64,000 nt of DNA from Thalassospira sp. MCCC 1A03138. Its GTDB lineage: Bacteria > Pseudomonadota > Alphaproteobacteria > Rhodospirillales > Thalassospiraceae. Location of the stretch: positions 248,001-312,000 of the forward strand of contig NZ_JFJY01000001.1 in assembly GCF_002115785.1 (NCBI RefSeq), in the 5' to 3' direction. The first letter of the stretch is position 1, and every line of letters begins with the position of its first letter. The notes beneath the pieces are model-generated. The model saw nothing but the letters and a program-made list of their open reading frames with translations, made no database searches and was not told where the DNA came from. The position numbers and the translations under genes are program-made. Below, piece after piece: positions 1 to 8,006 of this stretch.

Positions 1-133
1 TTTTGGTTTCAATCGCAAGATCGGCGGCGTCGCCTTCATAATATTCCATGGCGCGTTTACCCGCCTCGCGGATCACGTCGCGCGCATGTTCAAACCGTGC
101 CTCGATATCAATTCCCGAGAATGCTTTTTCCAC
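1..133 (-). CDS. Inositol monophosphatase family protein, N-terminal fragment (cut by window edge)
   Basis: The first 44 codons read from a GTG at 133 with an AGGGA ribosome site a few bases upstream. The peptide (VEKAFSGIDIEARFEHARD, then IREAGKRAMEYYEG, DAADLAIETK) has the helical start typical of the inositol monophosphatase / histidinol-phosphatase / CysQ family, which are Mg-dependent phosphomonoesterases. The metal-binding motifs lie outside the window. It begins 36 bases after the stop of the ABC ATPase gene on the same strand, so it is probably the last gene of that operon and may dephosphorylate the imported substrate. The family call rests on the N-terminus only, and substrate is unknown. 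Confidence 0.6.
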   Translation of the reverse strand, partial: MEKAFSGIDIEARFEHARDVIREAGKRAMEYYEGDAADLAIETK

Positions 134-169
134 TTTGTCCCTGCCTGAAACAGTTTTGTTGTTGATCGA

Positions 170-1270
170 TTATTCTGCCGAAACCACGGCCATGCCGCGT
201 TCGGAAAAGCCGATGGCGACCTCTTCACCGGCGATGATCGGTGTATCGATCCGGTGATCAATCACAAACAGCTCGCCAATCGGGGTTGCCACAGAATACT
301 GCATCTGACTACCAAGATAGGCTGCATGCGTAATGTGACCTTTTAGCGACGTTTCAATGACATGCACATCGCCCGCAATCACTGCCAATCCGGTCAGTTG
401 CACCGCATCGGGCCGCACGGCAACCCGGACCGGTCCCTTTGCCTGCCCGCGATGACGCAGATTACATTGCGCGCCCCCGATATCGACGCGGGCGTGATTG
501 CCATCGATGCTAATGATTTCCCCGTCAACCAGATTGGCATCGCCGATAAAGTCGGCGATAAATTCCGATTGCGGCTGTTCATACAATTCGCGCGGGGTGC
601 CCTGCTGCGCGATCACCGCCCGGTTCATCACGATGATCCGGTCCGACACGGCCAATGCTTCTTCCTGATCATGGGTCACATAAACCGCGGTCAGGCCAAG
701 TTTCTGCTGCAAATCGCGGATTTCGGTCCGCACATGACGGCGAAGCTTGGCATCAAGGTTTGATAACGGCTCGTCCAGCAACAGAACTTCGGGCTCCAGC
801 ACCAGCGCACGCGCCACCGCCACCCTTTGCTGCTGCCCGCCCGAAAGCTCGGACGGCAGGCGACTGCCATAACCGCCCAAGCCCACAAGGTTAAGGCCTT
901 CCTCGGCCTTTTCCCTGGCTTCGGCCTTGGCAACGCCGGTAACACTCAGCCCATAGGCAACGTTTTCCGCCACCGACATATGCGGAAACAGCGCATAGGA
1001 CTGAAACACCATACTGACATCACGGTCCGTCGCCGGAAGCTGTGTGACGTCCTTGCCGCCAATCAGGATACGGCCGCTTGTCGCATGTTCAAGCCCGGCA
1101 ATCATCCGGAGCGTCGTGGTCTTGCCACAGCCGCTTGGCCCCAAGAGGGTGACAAGCTCGCCCAGATTGATGGTGAAAGATACATTGTCGATCGCGGTAA
1201 CCGCCCCCTGACCATAGGTCTTGGTGACATTGTCGAATACGACCGAACCCGCACGCGTTTTCAGTTTCAT
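170..1270 (-). CDS. ABC transporter ATP-binding protein (Afu/Fbp/Pot type)
   Basis: A 366-residue ATPase that would power import through the permease encoded just upstream. Walker A (GPSGCGKTT), signature (LSGGQQQRVA), Walker B (VLLLDEPLSNLD) and the switch histidine (VTHDQEEA) are all intact. The last third is a TOBE-like beta domain, as in FbpC, PotA and UgpC. The start ATG overlaps the permease stop as ATGA and is preceded by GAGAGAAG, so translation is probably coupled. Substrate class cannot be read from the ATPase itself; it is inferred from the binding protein. Ferric iron, spermidine and phosphonate systems use the same ATPase family. Confidence 0.93.
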   Translation of the reverse strand: MKLKTRAGSVVFDNVTKTYGQGAVTAIDNVSFTINLGELVTLLGPSGCGKTTTLRMIAGLEHATSGRILIGGKDVTQLPATDRDVSMVFQSYALFPHMSVAENVAYGLSVTGVAKAEAREKAEEGLNLVGLGGYGSRLPSELSGGQQQRVAVARALVLEPEVLLLDEPLSNLDAKLRRHVRTEIRDLQQKLGLTAVYVTHDQEEALAVSDRIIVMNRAVIAQQGTPRELYEQPQSEFIADFIGDANLVDGEIISIDGNHARVDIGGAQCNLRHRGQAKGPVRVAVRPDAVQLTGLAVIAGDVHVIETSLKGHITHAAYLGSQMQYSVATPIGELFVIDHRIDTPIIAGEEVAIGFSERGMAVVSAE

Positions 1271-3492
1271 GAATGCTTCTCTCTCAGATTTCCTGTCGCT
1301 GTCTTGTCCGGTGTTGCCTCAACCCGGTCCTCGCGGCGCAGACGCCGTTGCCCGATCAGGCCGTTCACAACAAGGATCGCGGTCAGCATGACAAGGATCA
1401 GGACACTGCAATAGGCAATCGCAACGCCGTATCGCCCGTTTTCCACAAGCCCGATGATATAGGATGTCGCCATATTATGGTCGGCACTGACCAGGAAGAT
1501 CACCGCACTGACCGACGTGATCGCGCGCACAAAGCTGTAAACCAGTGCCGCAACAATCGCCGGACGCAACAGCGGCAGGATCACACGGCGGAACGTGGTA
1601 AAGCTGTTGGCACCAAGCGTCAGGGACGCTTCATCAAGGCTTTTGTCAAGCTGGCTCATGGCGGCAATCCCGCCGCGCACGCCGACCGGCATGTTGCGGA
1701 AGATAAAGCAGATCACAAGAATCACACCCGTCCCGGTCAATTCGAACGGCGGCACGTTAAACGCCAGAATATAACTGACACCAATCACCGTGCCCGGAAT
1801 GGCAAAGCTTAACATCGTGCCAAATTCAAAGGCACTTTTGCCCCGGAAGTTCTGACGCACCAGCAGATAGGCCGTCGTCAGACCGACCGCTGCGGTCAGG
1901 GGTGCCGCAATCGCTGAGATGTTTAACGTGGTCCAGAAACTGTCCCATGCCGCGCCGGCCCAGACGATGCCATGCTCGCTCCAGCCAACACCGAACGCAT
2001 CGCTGTAATTATCGAACGTCAGGCTGTTATCAAAGCCCCAGCGTTTGACGAAACTGCCATAGAAAATCATGCCATACAGCACGACCGTAAATATCGCCCA
2101 CGGAATGGCGGTGAAATAGCACGCCAATCGCATACCGGGATTAAGCCCGACATGGGCACCGTTATCGGCCTTGCCCGATACCGTGGCATAGGATTTTTTG
2201 CCCAGCCAGAACCGCTGCGCGGCAAAGGCCGAAAGTGTGAAGAACAGCAGGATCATCGCCAGAACGGCAGCCCGCCCGGCATCGTTTTGTGCGCCGACAA
2301 TGGCAAAGAATATCTCGGTCGACAGCACTTCGTAATTGCCACCCAGAACCATCGGGTTGCCGAAATCGGCCATGCTTTCGATAAAGGCGAGCAGGAAGGC
2401 ATTGGCCAAACCGGGGCGCATCAAGGGCAGCGACACATTGACAAACGTTTTCCAACGTCCGGCCCGCAAGGTTTGCGATGCTTCTTCCATCGACGGGCTG
2501 ACACCCTCGACCACCCCAATCAGCACAAGAAAAGAAATCGGGGTGAAGGACAGGGTCTGTGCCAGCCAGATTCCAGGGAGGCCATAAAGCCAGCGCCCTG
2601 CCTCCACCCCGAGCAGATCAGCAAAGAACTGCGTTACAGCCCCCGATCTGCCAAAAAGAAGGATCAATGCCAGGCCGATCACGAATGGCGGGGTGATGAT
2701 CGGCAGTACCGTCAGAACCCGAAGCGGCTTTTTGAACCGGAACCCGGTCCGCGTCACGACAAGCGCAAATGAAAGCCCCAGCAAAGTGGTCGAAACAGCG
2801 GTCAGAACCGCCAGAAACGCCGTATTCCACGCAACCCCGCAAACACCCCCGGCAAGGCAGCCCAGCCCCCAGATGCTGTCATCAAGGAAATTGCGGATAA
2901 AGGCCACGCCCGAAAGGTTGCCATCAATATCAACAAACGATCCGATGAAAATGCGCGCCACCGGGAAAAACACAAATAACCCGACTAGCGCAATAACCGT
3001 CCCGATGGCGGAGGTAACAAACACATCACCCCGCATCGCCCCCGCTGCGGCAAGACCGGTGCAAAGCATCACAAGCAGGCTGGCCGCAACAAACATCGCG
3101 CCATAGCCAAGCCCGTATTGCCGGACGTCAAGCGGACCAAACATCGCCTCAAGCCAACCAAATCCCCAGCCGGAAATGCCGACAAAAAAGCCCTGCCCCA
3201 CCAGATAGATCAAACCGCCAAGCCCGCATGAAATCAGGATACGGGCATAATGCGGATGATCACGCCCGGTCCGCACCAGCGCCAATGGCACCAGCAGAAA
3301 CGCCGCAATCGACAAAAGCCAGAATTTTTGATGGATAATCGTTTGCAGGATTGCAGGCGCATAATCGCCATACATCGGATAGCCGTCATACAGCCATTCC
3401 AGGGTCCAGAACCCGTATTCCTGCTGATACCAGGGTAAAATTGCAAAACCGATCCAGCCGATCACCAGCCAGAACCAAAGCATCCGGTTCAC
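1267..3492 (-). CDS. ABC transporter permease, fused double-domain (AfuB/FbpB type)
   Basis: An inner-membrane permease of 741 residues carrying two binding-protein-dependent transport domains in one chain. Each half has an EAA loop that docks the ATPase: EEASQTLRAG in the first and DEASLTLGAN in the second. About 200 residues with several extra membrane helices precede the first domain, which makes it longer than classical FbpB (about 500-560) and closer to AfuB-type permeases (about 690). The start is taken as GTG at 3492 because GGAG lies 6 bases before it; a GTG at 3507 lacks a ribosome site. It sits between the binding-protein and ATPase genes, all on the minus strand. Confidence 0.9.
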   Translation of the reverse strand: MNRMLWFWLVIGWIGFAILPWYQQEYGFWTLEWLYDGYPMYGDYAPAILQTIIHQKFWLLSIAAFLLVPLALVRTGRDHPHYARILISCGLGGLIYLVGQGFFVGISGWGFGWLEAMFGPLDVRQYGLGYGAMFVAASLLVMLCTGLAAAGAMRGDVFVTSAIGTVIALVGLFVFFPVARIFIGSFVDIDGNLSGVAFIRNFLDDSIWGLGCLAGGVCGVAWNTAFLAVLTAVSTTLLGLSFALVVTRTGFRFKKPLRVLTVLPIITPPFVIGLALILLFGRSGAVTQFFADLLGVEAGRWLYGLPGIWLAQTLSFTPISFLVLIGVVEGVSPSMEEASQTLRAGRWKTFVNVSLPLMRPGLANAFLLAFIESMADFGNPMVLGGNYEVLSTEIFFAIVGAQNDAGRAAVLAMILLFFTLSAFAAQRFWLGKKSYATVSGKADNGAHVGLNPGMRLACYFTAIPWAIFTVVLYGMIFYGSFVKRWGFDNSLTFDNYSDAFGVGWSEHGIVWAGAAWDSFWTTLNISAIAAPLTAAVGLTTAYLLVRQNFRGKSAFEFGTMLSFAIPGTVIGVSYILAFNVPPFELTGTGVILVICFIFRNMPVGVRGGIAAMSQLDKSLDEASLTLGANSFTTFRRVILPLLRPAIVAALVYSFVRAITSVSAVIFLVSADHNMATSYIIGLVENGRYGVAIAYCSVLILVMLTAILVVNGLIGQRRLRREDRVEATPDKTATGNLREKHS

Positions 3493-3524
3493 GAAACTCT
3501 CCTGCACGCCGAATTGGGAAGTCT

Positions 3525-3564
3525 GGTTCTGCCCGTCCGATGATCACACTGGACGGACAGAACC
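3525..3564 (-). promoter_or_regulatory. Stem-loop between binding-protein and permease genes
   Basis: GGTTCTG and CCGTCC on one arm pair with GGACGG and CAGAACC on the other, giving 13 pairs around one mismatch and a 12-base loop. No T run follows in the minus-strand reading. Such hairpins after binding-protein genes usually protect the upstream message or dampen readthrough, which makes the binding protein more abundant than the permease. That role is inferred. Confidence 0.6.
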
Positions 3565-3581
3565 GTTAAGGCAGATCGCGC

Positions 3582-4619
3582 TTATTGCGGCGCGGTTTTG
3601 ACTTCGTCATCCCAACGCGACAGAAGATGACGGCGGGTTTCCGCATCCCCGTATTTCGCGAAGTCATAATCGATCAGTTTCAATTCACTCAGACGCGGCG
3701 CGCCATCGGGAATTTTGGACTCTTTGTTGGACGGCACCTGATAGCTGTGCGCGTCTTCGGCAATAGACTGGGTCCGCGGGCTAAGTGCGAATTCATACCA
3801 GATTTTCGCATTTTCAAGGTTACGCGCACCTTTGATAATGCTCATGGAACCCACTTCGTAGCCGGTCCCCTCGCACGGTGACACCACGGTCAGGTTCGCC
3901 CCCTGTTTGATCTGGGCAACCATGTCATGCATGAAGGTGATACCGATTGTGGTTTCGCCAACCGCGGCCGCCTTGATCGGGGCAGAACCCGATTTGGTGT
4001 ACTGGTTGACGTTCTTGTGGATTTCCTTCAGCAGATCAAACGCCTTGTCCTCGCCAAACAGCTGAACCAGCGTCGCAAGCGCGGTATAAGACGTCCCCGA
4101 TGAATTCGGATTGGCGATCTGGATTTCGCCTCTATAGGCCGGGTTTTTCAGATCTTCCCAGCATTTCGGTGCTGGAAGGCCCTTTTTCGCCAGAAGATCG
4201 TTGTTATAGCCAATGCCAAGTGCACCGGCATAAACCCCAACCGTCCGATTGCCGGAATTTTTCGCCTGCCGCACGGCCCAGTCATTCAGGTTGCCAAGCT
4301 GCGGGGACTCATATTCTTCCGTCAGGCCTTCGGCGGCAGCCTGAAGATGGGGGTCGCCCGTCCCGGCCCACCACACATCCAGTTTCGGATTGGCAGCTTC
4401 GGCACGCACCTGCGCATAAGCCTCGCCCGAACTTTTGCGAACCATCGATACATCGATGTCATGTTCCAGCTCGAACGCGGTTTCCATCATCTCGCACCAT
4501 TCATTATCGGCCGAGCAGATGACATTAAGCCGACCGGCCGCATTGGCCGAACCGGCGGTCGCAACAGCCAAAAGGCCTGAAATCGCGACAGTCGCAAAAA
4601 GAGAATTTCTGATCGTCAT
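3582..4619 (-). CDS. Periplasmic substrate-binding protein, AfuA-like (class II ABC binding protein)
   Basis: A 345-residue protein with a Sec signal peptide (MTIRNSLFATVAISGLLAVA, probable cut near ANA-AG). The mature part belongs to the FbpA/AfuA/thiamine-binding group. From memory, the hexose-phosphate binder AfuA of Actinobacillus uses S37, H205, D206 and E229. With one constant offset of 26, this protein has S63, H231, D232 and E255 (motifs RKSSGE, FMHDM, GTGYEVG). No pair of adjacent tyrosines like the iron ligands of FbpA is seen near the C-terminus. Start chosen at 4619 because GGGAGGAAACCC precedes it; a longer frame to 4679 has no ribosome site. An operator-like palindrome lies 32 bases upstream. 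A sugar-phosphate or polyol-phosphate ligand is the best guess. Confidence 0.85.
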   Translation of the reverse strand: MTIRNSLFATVAISGLLAVATAGSANAAGRLNVICSADNEWCEMMETAFELEHDIDVSMVRKSSGEAYAQVRAEAANPKLDVWWAGTGDPHLQAAAEGLTEEYESPQLGNLNDWAVRQAKNSGNRTVGVYAGALGIGYNNDLLAKKGLPAPKCWEDLKNPAYRGEIQIANPNSSGTSYTALATLVQLFGEDKAFDLLKEIHKNVNQYTKSGSAPIKAAAVGETTIGITFMHDMVAQIKQGANLTVVSPCEGTGYEVGSMSIIKGARNLENAKIWYEFALSPRTQSIAEDAHSYQVPSNKESKIPDGAPRLSELKLIDYDFAKYGDAETRRHLLSRWDDEVKTAPQ

Positions 4620-4650
4620 TTGGGTTTCCTCCCGGTTTGCATTTCGTTGA

Positions 4651-4666
4651 ATGCACACGTGTGCAT
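4651..4666. promoter_or_regulatory. Palindromic operator-like site 1 (before binding-protein gene)
   Basis: ATGCACACGTGTGCAT is a perfect 16-bp palindrome 32 bases upstream of the binding-protein start. Its odd half-sites around a central CpG are typical of LacI-family operators, and a LacI-family gene lies next door. Two further copies follow at 4862 and 6119. Confidence 0.75.
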
Positions 4667-4861
4667 TACCATTGCGCAAATCACGTGCTGGAATGATTTA
4701 ATCATAAATTCCATGAAATGACAGAAAAATTCTATTTAGAGCCAAAAAACTCTCGCCATCCACGAATAACCATCTGTTTTTAAATGTAAAAATTTCATGC
4801 CCACAAATCGCCATCGCAAAACCATACGCTGCCCTCAGCAAGGCCTCCGACTTAAAACTTA

Positions 4862-4877
4862 ACACACACGTGTGCGC
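4862..4877. promoter_or_regulatory. Palindromic operator-like site 2 (between the transcription units)
   Basis: ACACACACGTGTGCGC shares the central CACACGTGTG with site 1 but is imperfect in the flanks. Its centre is 211 bp from the centre of site 1, about 20 helical turns, which would suit a looped repressor complex. The looping idea is inference. Confidence 0.6.
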
Positions 4878-4961
4878 ATAACCCCCAGAAACATCGCGAG
4901 TCAGCCGTTTTGCATCAGAAATCGAAGAAAAATAGGCCAGAAATCCGTGAAAAAGACCGGC

Positions 4962-6026
4962 TCAGGCCGTCCGGCGACACGTCATTTCCACCGGCAGGAT
5001 CAGCCGCTGATCCGTCAGGGCATCGCCCCGGATGCGCTGACGCAACCGATCCACCGTCATTTCGGCCAGCTTCGTCGCACTTTGGCAAACAGTGGTCAAT
5101 TGATACGCCCCCTGCCGGGCGGCGGCAATATCGTCAAACCCGACCACGGCAATATCTTCGGGGATGCGCAGGCCCAGTTCAAACCGGGCCGCGTCCAGAA
5201 GACCCAACGCAATATGGTCCTTGGCACAGAAAATCGCGTTTGGCGCGGTTTCCGGCGTTGCCAGAAATTTAAGCGCGGCATTAAAGCCACCGTCATAATC
5301 GGCACTGTCGCAGACCAGCGGGGTAAAACTGATATCCCCGCTCGCAAGGCGCGGTGCAAGGCGCGAAACGAATGTTTCGCCCCGCACATTGCCGCTGAAT
5401 GTACCACCCTTGACATTGAGGAACCCGAACCGGGTTTTACCGGTTTCAAGCAACAGGTCGGCGGCCATTTCACCGCCGCGCACATTATCGCAATTGATAA
5501 CATCCGCGCCCTCAAGCCGCCCGGCGCGATTGACCAGAACGACCGGCACATTGCGTTTCAGGAAATGTACACCCACCTCGGGCGGCGGGCTTCCCGATGT
5601 CACGACCACCCCGGCCACCTGATATTGCAACAGATGCATCATCGATGTGCCCATCTGGGCGGGATCGGATACATCAATCACCAACGGACGATAACCGGAC
5701 TGCTGAATGGCAAGGATCAGTTTATCAAGGAATTCCACCCGGAACGGATCGGAAAGCCCCGATGTCACCAATCCGATCAGATCGCTTTTGCGCGTATTCA
5801 TCGACCGGGCGATTTTATTGACGTGATAACCAAGCCGGTTGGCGGTTTCCTGTACCCGCAGGCGGGTGGCTTCCGATATCCGTCGGTCGCCTGATAAACA
5901 GCGCGAAACGGTGGACCGCGAAACACCGGCTTCGCGCGCAACATCGGCCGAGGTCACGATATGCTGCAAATCGCGGCCAGGTTCGGCCCCGTCACCCTTT
6001 GCAGGCGTGTGTTTCCCCTCGGTCAT
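4962..6026 (-). CDS. LacI-family transcriptional regulator
   Basis: A 354-residue repressor-type protein. Residues about 25-72 form the LacI helix-turn-helix and hinge (SADVAREAGVSRSTVSRCLS, then RLGYHVNKIARSM); the rest is a periplasmic-binding-protein-like effector domain starting at DLIGLVTSGLSDPF. The N-terminus is about 20 residues longer than usual for the family. AGAGGG precedes the ATG at 6026 by about 11 bases. The gene lies upstream of the ABC importer on the same strand, and CACGTG-centred palindromes sit before both genes, so it probably controls the importer and itself. The inducer is unknown; the imported compound or its phosphate form is the natural candidate. Confidence 0.93.
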   Translation of the reverse strand: MTEGKHTPAKGDGAEPGRDLQHIVTSADVAREAGVSRSTVSRCLSGDRRISEATRLRVQETANRLGYHVNKIARSMNTRKSDLIGLVTSGLSDPFRVEFLDKLILAIQQSGYRPLVIDVSDPAQMGTSMMHLLQYQVAGVVVTSGSPPPEVGVHFLKRNVPVVLVNRAGRLEGADVINCDNVRGGEMAADLLLETGKTRFGFLNVKGGTFSGNVRGETFVSRLAPRLASGDISFTPLVCDSADYDGGFNAALKFLATPETAPNAIFCAKDHIALGLLDAARFELGLRIPEDIAVVGFDDIAAARQGAYQLTTVCQSATKLAEMTVDRLRQRIRGDALTDQRLILPVEMTCRRTA

Positions 6027-6118
6027 GCGCGCAATTTCCCTCTTTACGCCGTCTGGCCGTGCCTGTTTTCAGTCTTGCAGCACGGTCACACACATATCAC
6101 AGGCCTTCCGGCCCGCCA

Positions 6119-6134
6119 ACGCACACGTGTGCAT
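6119..6134. promoter_or_regulatory. Palindromic operator-like site 3 (before lacI-family gene)
   Basis: ACGCACACGTGTGCAT, 15 of 16 bases identical to site 1, lies 93 bases upstream of the regulator start. Its position fits autoregulation. Confidence 0.7.
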
Positions 6135-6310
6135 GATGCGGGATATTTCACAGAACCGTCATTTATCGCAACTTACTTAAAAACGGCACGAACCGGCATT
6201 TACCCTGTCAGTTTTCTTTGACCATGATCGCGCAAAGACCCTATTCTGCACGCCTTGCATCGCCCCGCGATATGCAAACGCCACCCGAAATTCGATCAGG
6301 AGCAAGAAGA

Positions 6311-7186
6311 ATGGGTCACGCCACTACCGCAGACACCAACGCCGTCACCACATGGACCTGGTACAAGGGCGAATGGCACGAAGGCAACCCGCATATCATC
6401 GGGCCGCAAACCCACGGCATGTGGATGGCCTCCACGGTCTTTGACGGCGCGCGCCGCATCAATGGCAAAATGCCCGATCTTGTGCCCCATTGCGCCCGTG
6501 TGCTGCGTTCGGCCGAACTGATGGGTCTTGCCCCGCAGATCACCACCGATGAAATCGTCGCTCTCGTCCGCGAAGGCGTTCAGAAATTCGCTCCGGCGCT
6601 GGCACTTTATATCAAACCGATTGTCTATGGCGGCGAAGGCTTCCTTGCCCCGACACCAGAAAGCGCGCAATTCGTGCTGTGCATTTCGGTATCCGACCTG
6701 CCCGATGCCATCAAGACCGGCTTTACCGCCCGCAAATCAAGCTTCCGCCGCCCCTCACCCGAAAGTGCTCCGACCGAAGCCAAGGCATCCTGCCTTTATC
6801 CCAATGTCGGCCGCGCCGTGGCAGAGGCCACCAAAGACGGTTTTGATACCGGTGTAATGCTGGACCCGATCGGCAATGTCGCGGAATTTTCCTATGCCAA
6901 TCTGTTTTACGCCAAGGATGGCAAGGTCTTTACACCCGTGATCAACGGCACGTTCTTAAACGGCCTGACCCGCCAGCGCGTAATCAAGCTTCTGCGCAAA
7001 GACGGCGTTGAGGTCACCGAAAAAACCGTGACCTATACCGAACTTGAAAATGCCGACGAAATCTTTGGCACCGGCAATTATTACAAGGTCGCACCTTGCG
7101 TCAAACTCGACGGCCGCAACCTGCAACCCGGCCCGATGACCAAACGCGCGCAGGAACTTTACTGGGCGTTTGCGGAAAATAGCTAA
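6311..7186 (+). CDS. Branched-chain amino acid aminotransferase family protein (class IV PLP)
   Basis: A 291-residue fold-type IV PLP aminotransferase. The PLP-binding lysine is K158 (TEAKASCLYP), and the following region with AEFSYANLF and FLNGLTRQR matches the family's phosphate-binding loops. It probably interconverts leucine, isoleucine and valine with their 2-oxo acids. Related D-amino acid or aminodeoxychorismate enzymes share the fold, so the substrate is not certain. The start is ATG 6311 because AGGAG lies 8 bases before it; an in-frame extension to 6218 has no ribosome site. It is a single-gene unit, closed by a strong terminator. Confidence 0.85.
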   Translation: MGHATTADTNAVTTWTWYKGEWHEGNPHIIGPQTHGMWMASTVFDGARRINGKMPDLVPHCARVLRSAELMGLAPQITTDEIVALVREGVQKFAPALALYIKPIVYGGEGFLAPTPESAQFVLCISVSDLPDAIKTGFTARKSSFRRPSPESAPTEAKASCLYPNVGRAVAEATKDGFDTGVMLDPIGNVAEFSYANLFYAKDGKVFTPVINGTFLNGLTRQRVIKLLRKDGVEVTEKTVTYTELENADEIFGTGNYYKVAPCVKLDGRNLQPGPMTKRAQELYWAFAENS

Positions 7187-7210
7187 TCGAACGATCTATA
7201 CAATGCAGAA

Positions 7211-7240
7211 CGGGCTGATCTTATGATCAGCCCGTTTTTT
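7211..7240 (+). terminator. Rho-independent terminator after aminotransferase gene
   Basis: CGGGCTGATC and GATCAGCCCG form a perfect 10-bp stem with a 4-base loop, followed by six T. Confidence 0.93.
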
Positions 7241-7267
7241 AGCTCTCACGTGGAAAATGTCCCGTAA

Positions 7268-7855
7268 TTACTGTACAGCAGGCATCACCGGTACACTACT
7301 GCCAGCGACATAGGGATATTTGCCAAATATCGCGCCAACCGCTTTGCGCACCCCCTGATCGGGATTGTTGCGAAACTCACTGTCGATACGGCCAACCGCC
7401 GTGCCTTCCCAGATCATCTGATCGGTGCGGCGGTCTACCATATCGACCGAAATCGTGCCTTCGGTATAATTGTCAACATATCCCGGCTCGACATACCCGG
7501 GCCAACCGACATACATCCCGCTGCGATAGCCGTAATACCCGCCGTAATAGACCGGCGGCGATGTCCGGGTCTTTTCCTCGGTCTTGAGGTGATAGTTGAT
7601 CAGGATATCAGGGGTGTTGATGTCAACGCGATAACCGCGCGCTTCAAGGGCAGCACTAACCGCATCCTCGATCCGCTGGCCGTGCAGGGTGGCGTATTTT
7701 TCATCCGACTTTCCCGCAGACTCATAAAAGGCAAAGGTCCGATAACGCGAAAAATCGGCCGCCGGATCGGCATCGGTATAGACACGCGGCCCGGTCGAAC
7801 AGGCCGCCAGCAGCATCGCCATTGCCCCCGCCATCATGATCTTGACCATCTTCAT
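7268..7855 (-). CDS. DUF4136 family lipoprotein
   Basis: A 195-residue predicted outer- or inner-membrane lipoprotein. The N-terminus has a lipobox (MLLAACS, lipidated Cys at about residue 19). The following part matches DUF4136: DFSRYRTFAFYES, a middle with DILINYHL, a glycine/tyrosine-rich stretch (YYGGYYGYRSG) and a C-terminal section with TISVDMVDRRTDQMIWEG. Function of the family is unknown. Start taken at 7855 because AAGGAAGG lies 6 bases before it; the longer frame to 8023 runs into the next gene and has no ribosome site. Confidence 0.85.
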   Translation of the reverse strand: MKMVKIMMAGAMAMLLAACSTGPRVYTDADPAADFSRYRTFAFYESAGKSDEKYATLHGQRIEDAVSAALEARGYRVDINTPDILINYHLKTEEKTRTSPPVYYGGYYGYRSGMYVGWPGYVEPGYVDNYTEGTISVDMVDRRTDQMIWEGTAVGRIDSEFRNNPDQGVRKAVGAIFGKYPYVAGSSVPVMPAVQ

Positions 7856-8006
7856 CCGGCCTTCCTTTCGGTGCTCGCCGTTTAAATGATCATTCCCGGT
7901 GCATGGCCCTAACCAAAACACCGGAAATGACTGATTTTGTTTTACATTACATCTTATCATTTGGGCAGATGCATGGCAGAACGCAACGAACACACCCCGC
8001 TGGCAT

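Noticed and set aside
3582-4679. Annotation of the binding protein as a ferric-iron binder (FbpA)
   Set aside because: The paired C-terminal tyrosine iron ligands are not seen, while residues recalled from the sugar-phosphate binder AfuA are. The iron option stays possible but is less supported.
4872-5894. 340-codon plus-strand open frame across the LacI-family gene
   Set aside because: It lies opposite a complete LacI-family gene with all motifs; composition and lack of a ribosome site mark it as an antisense shadow.
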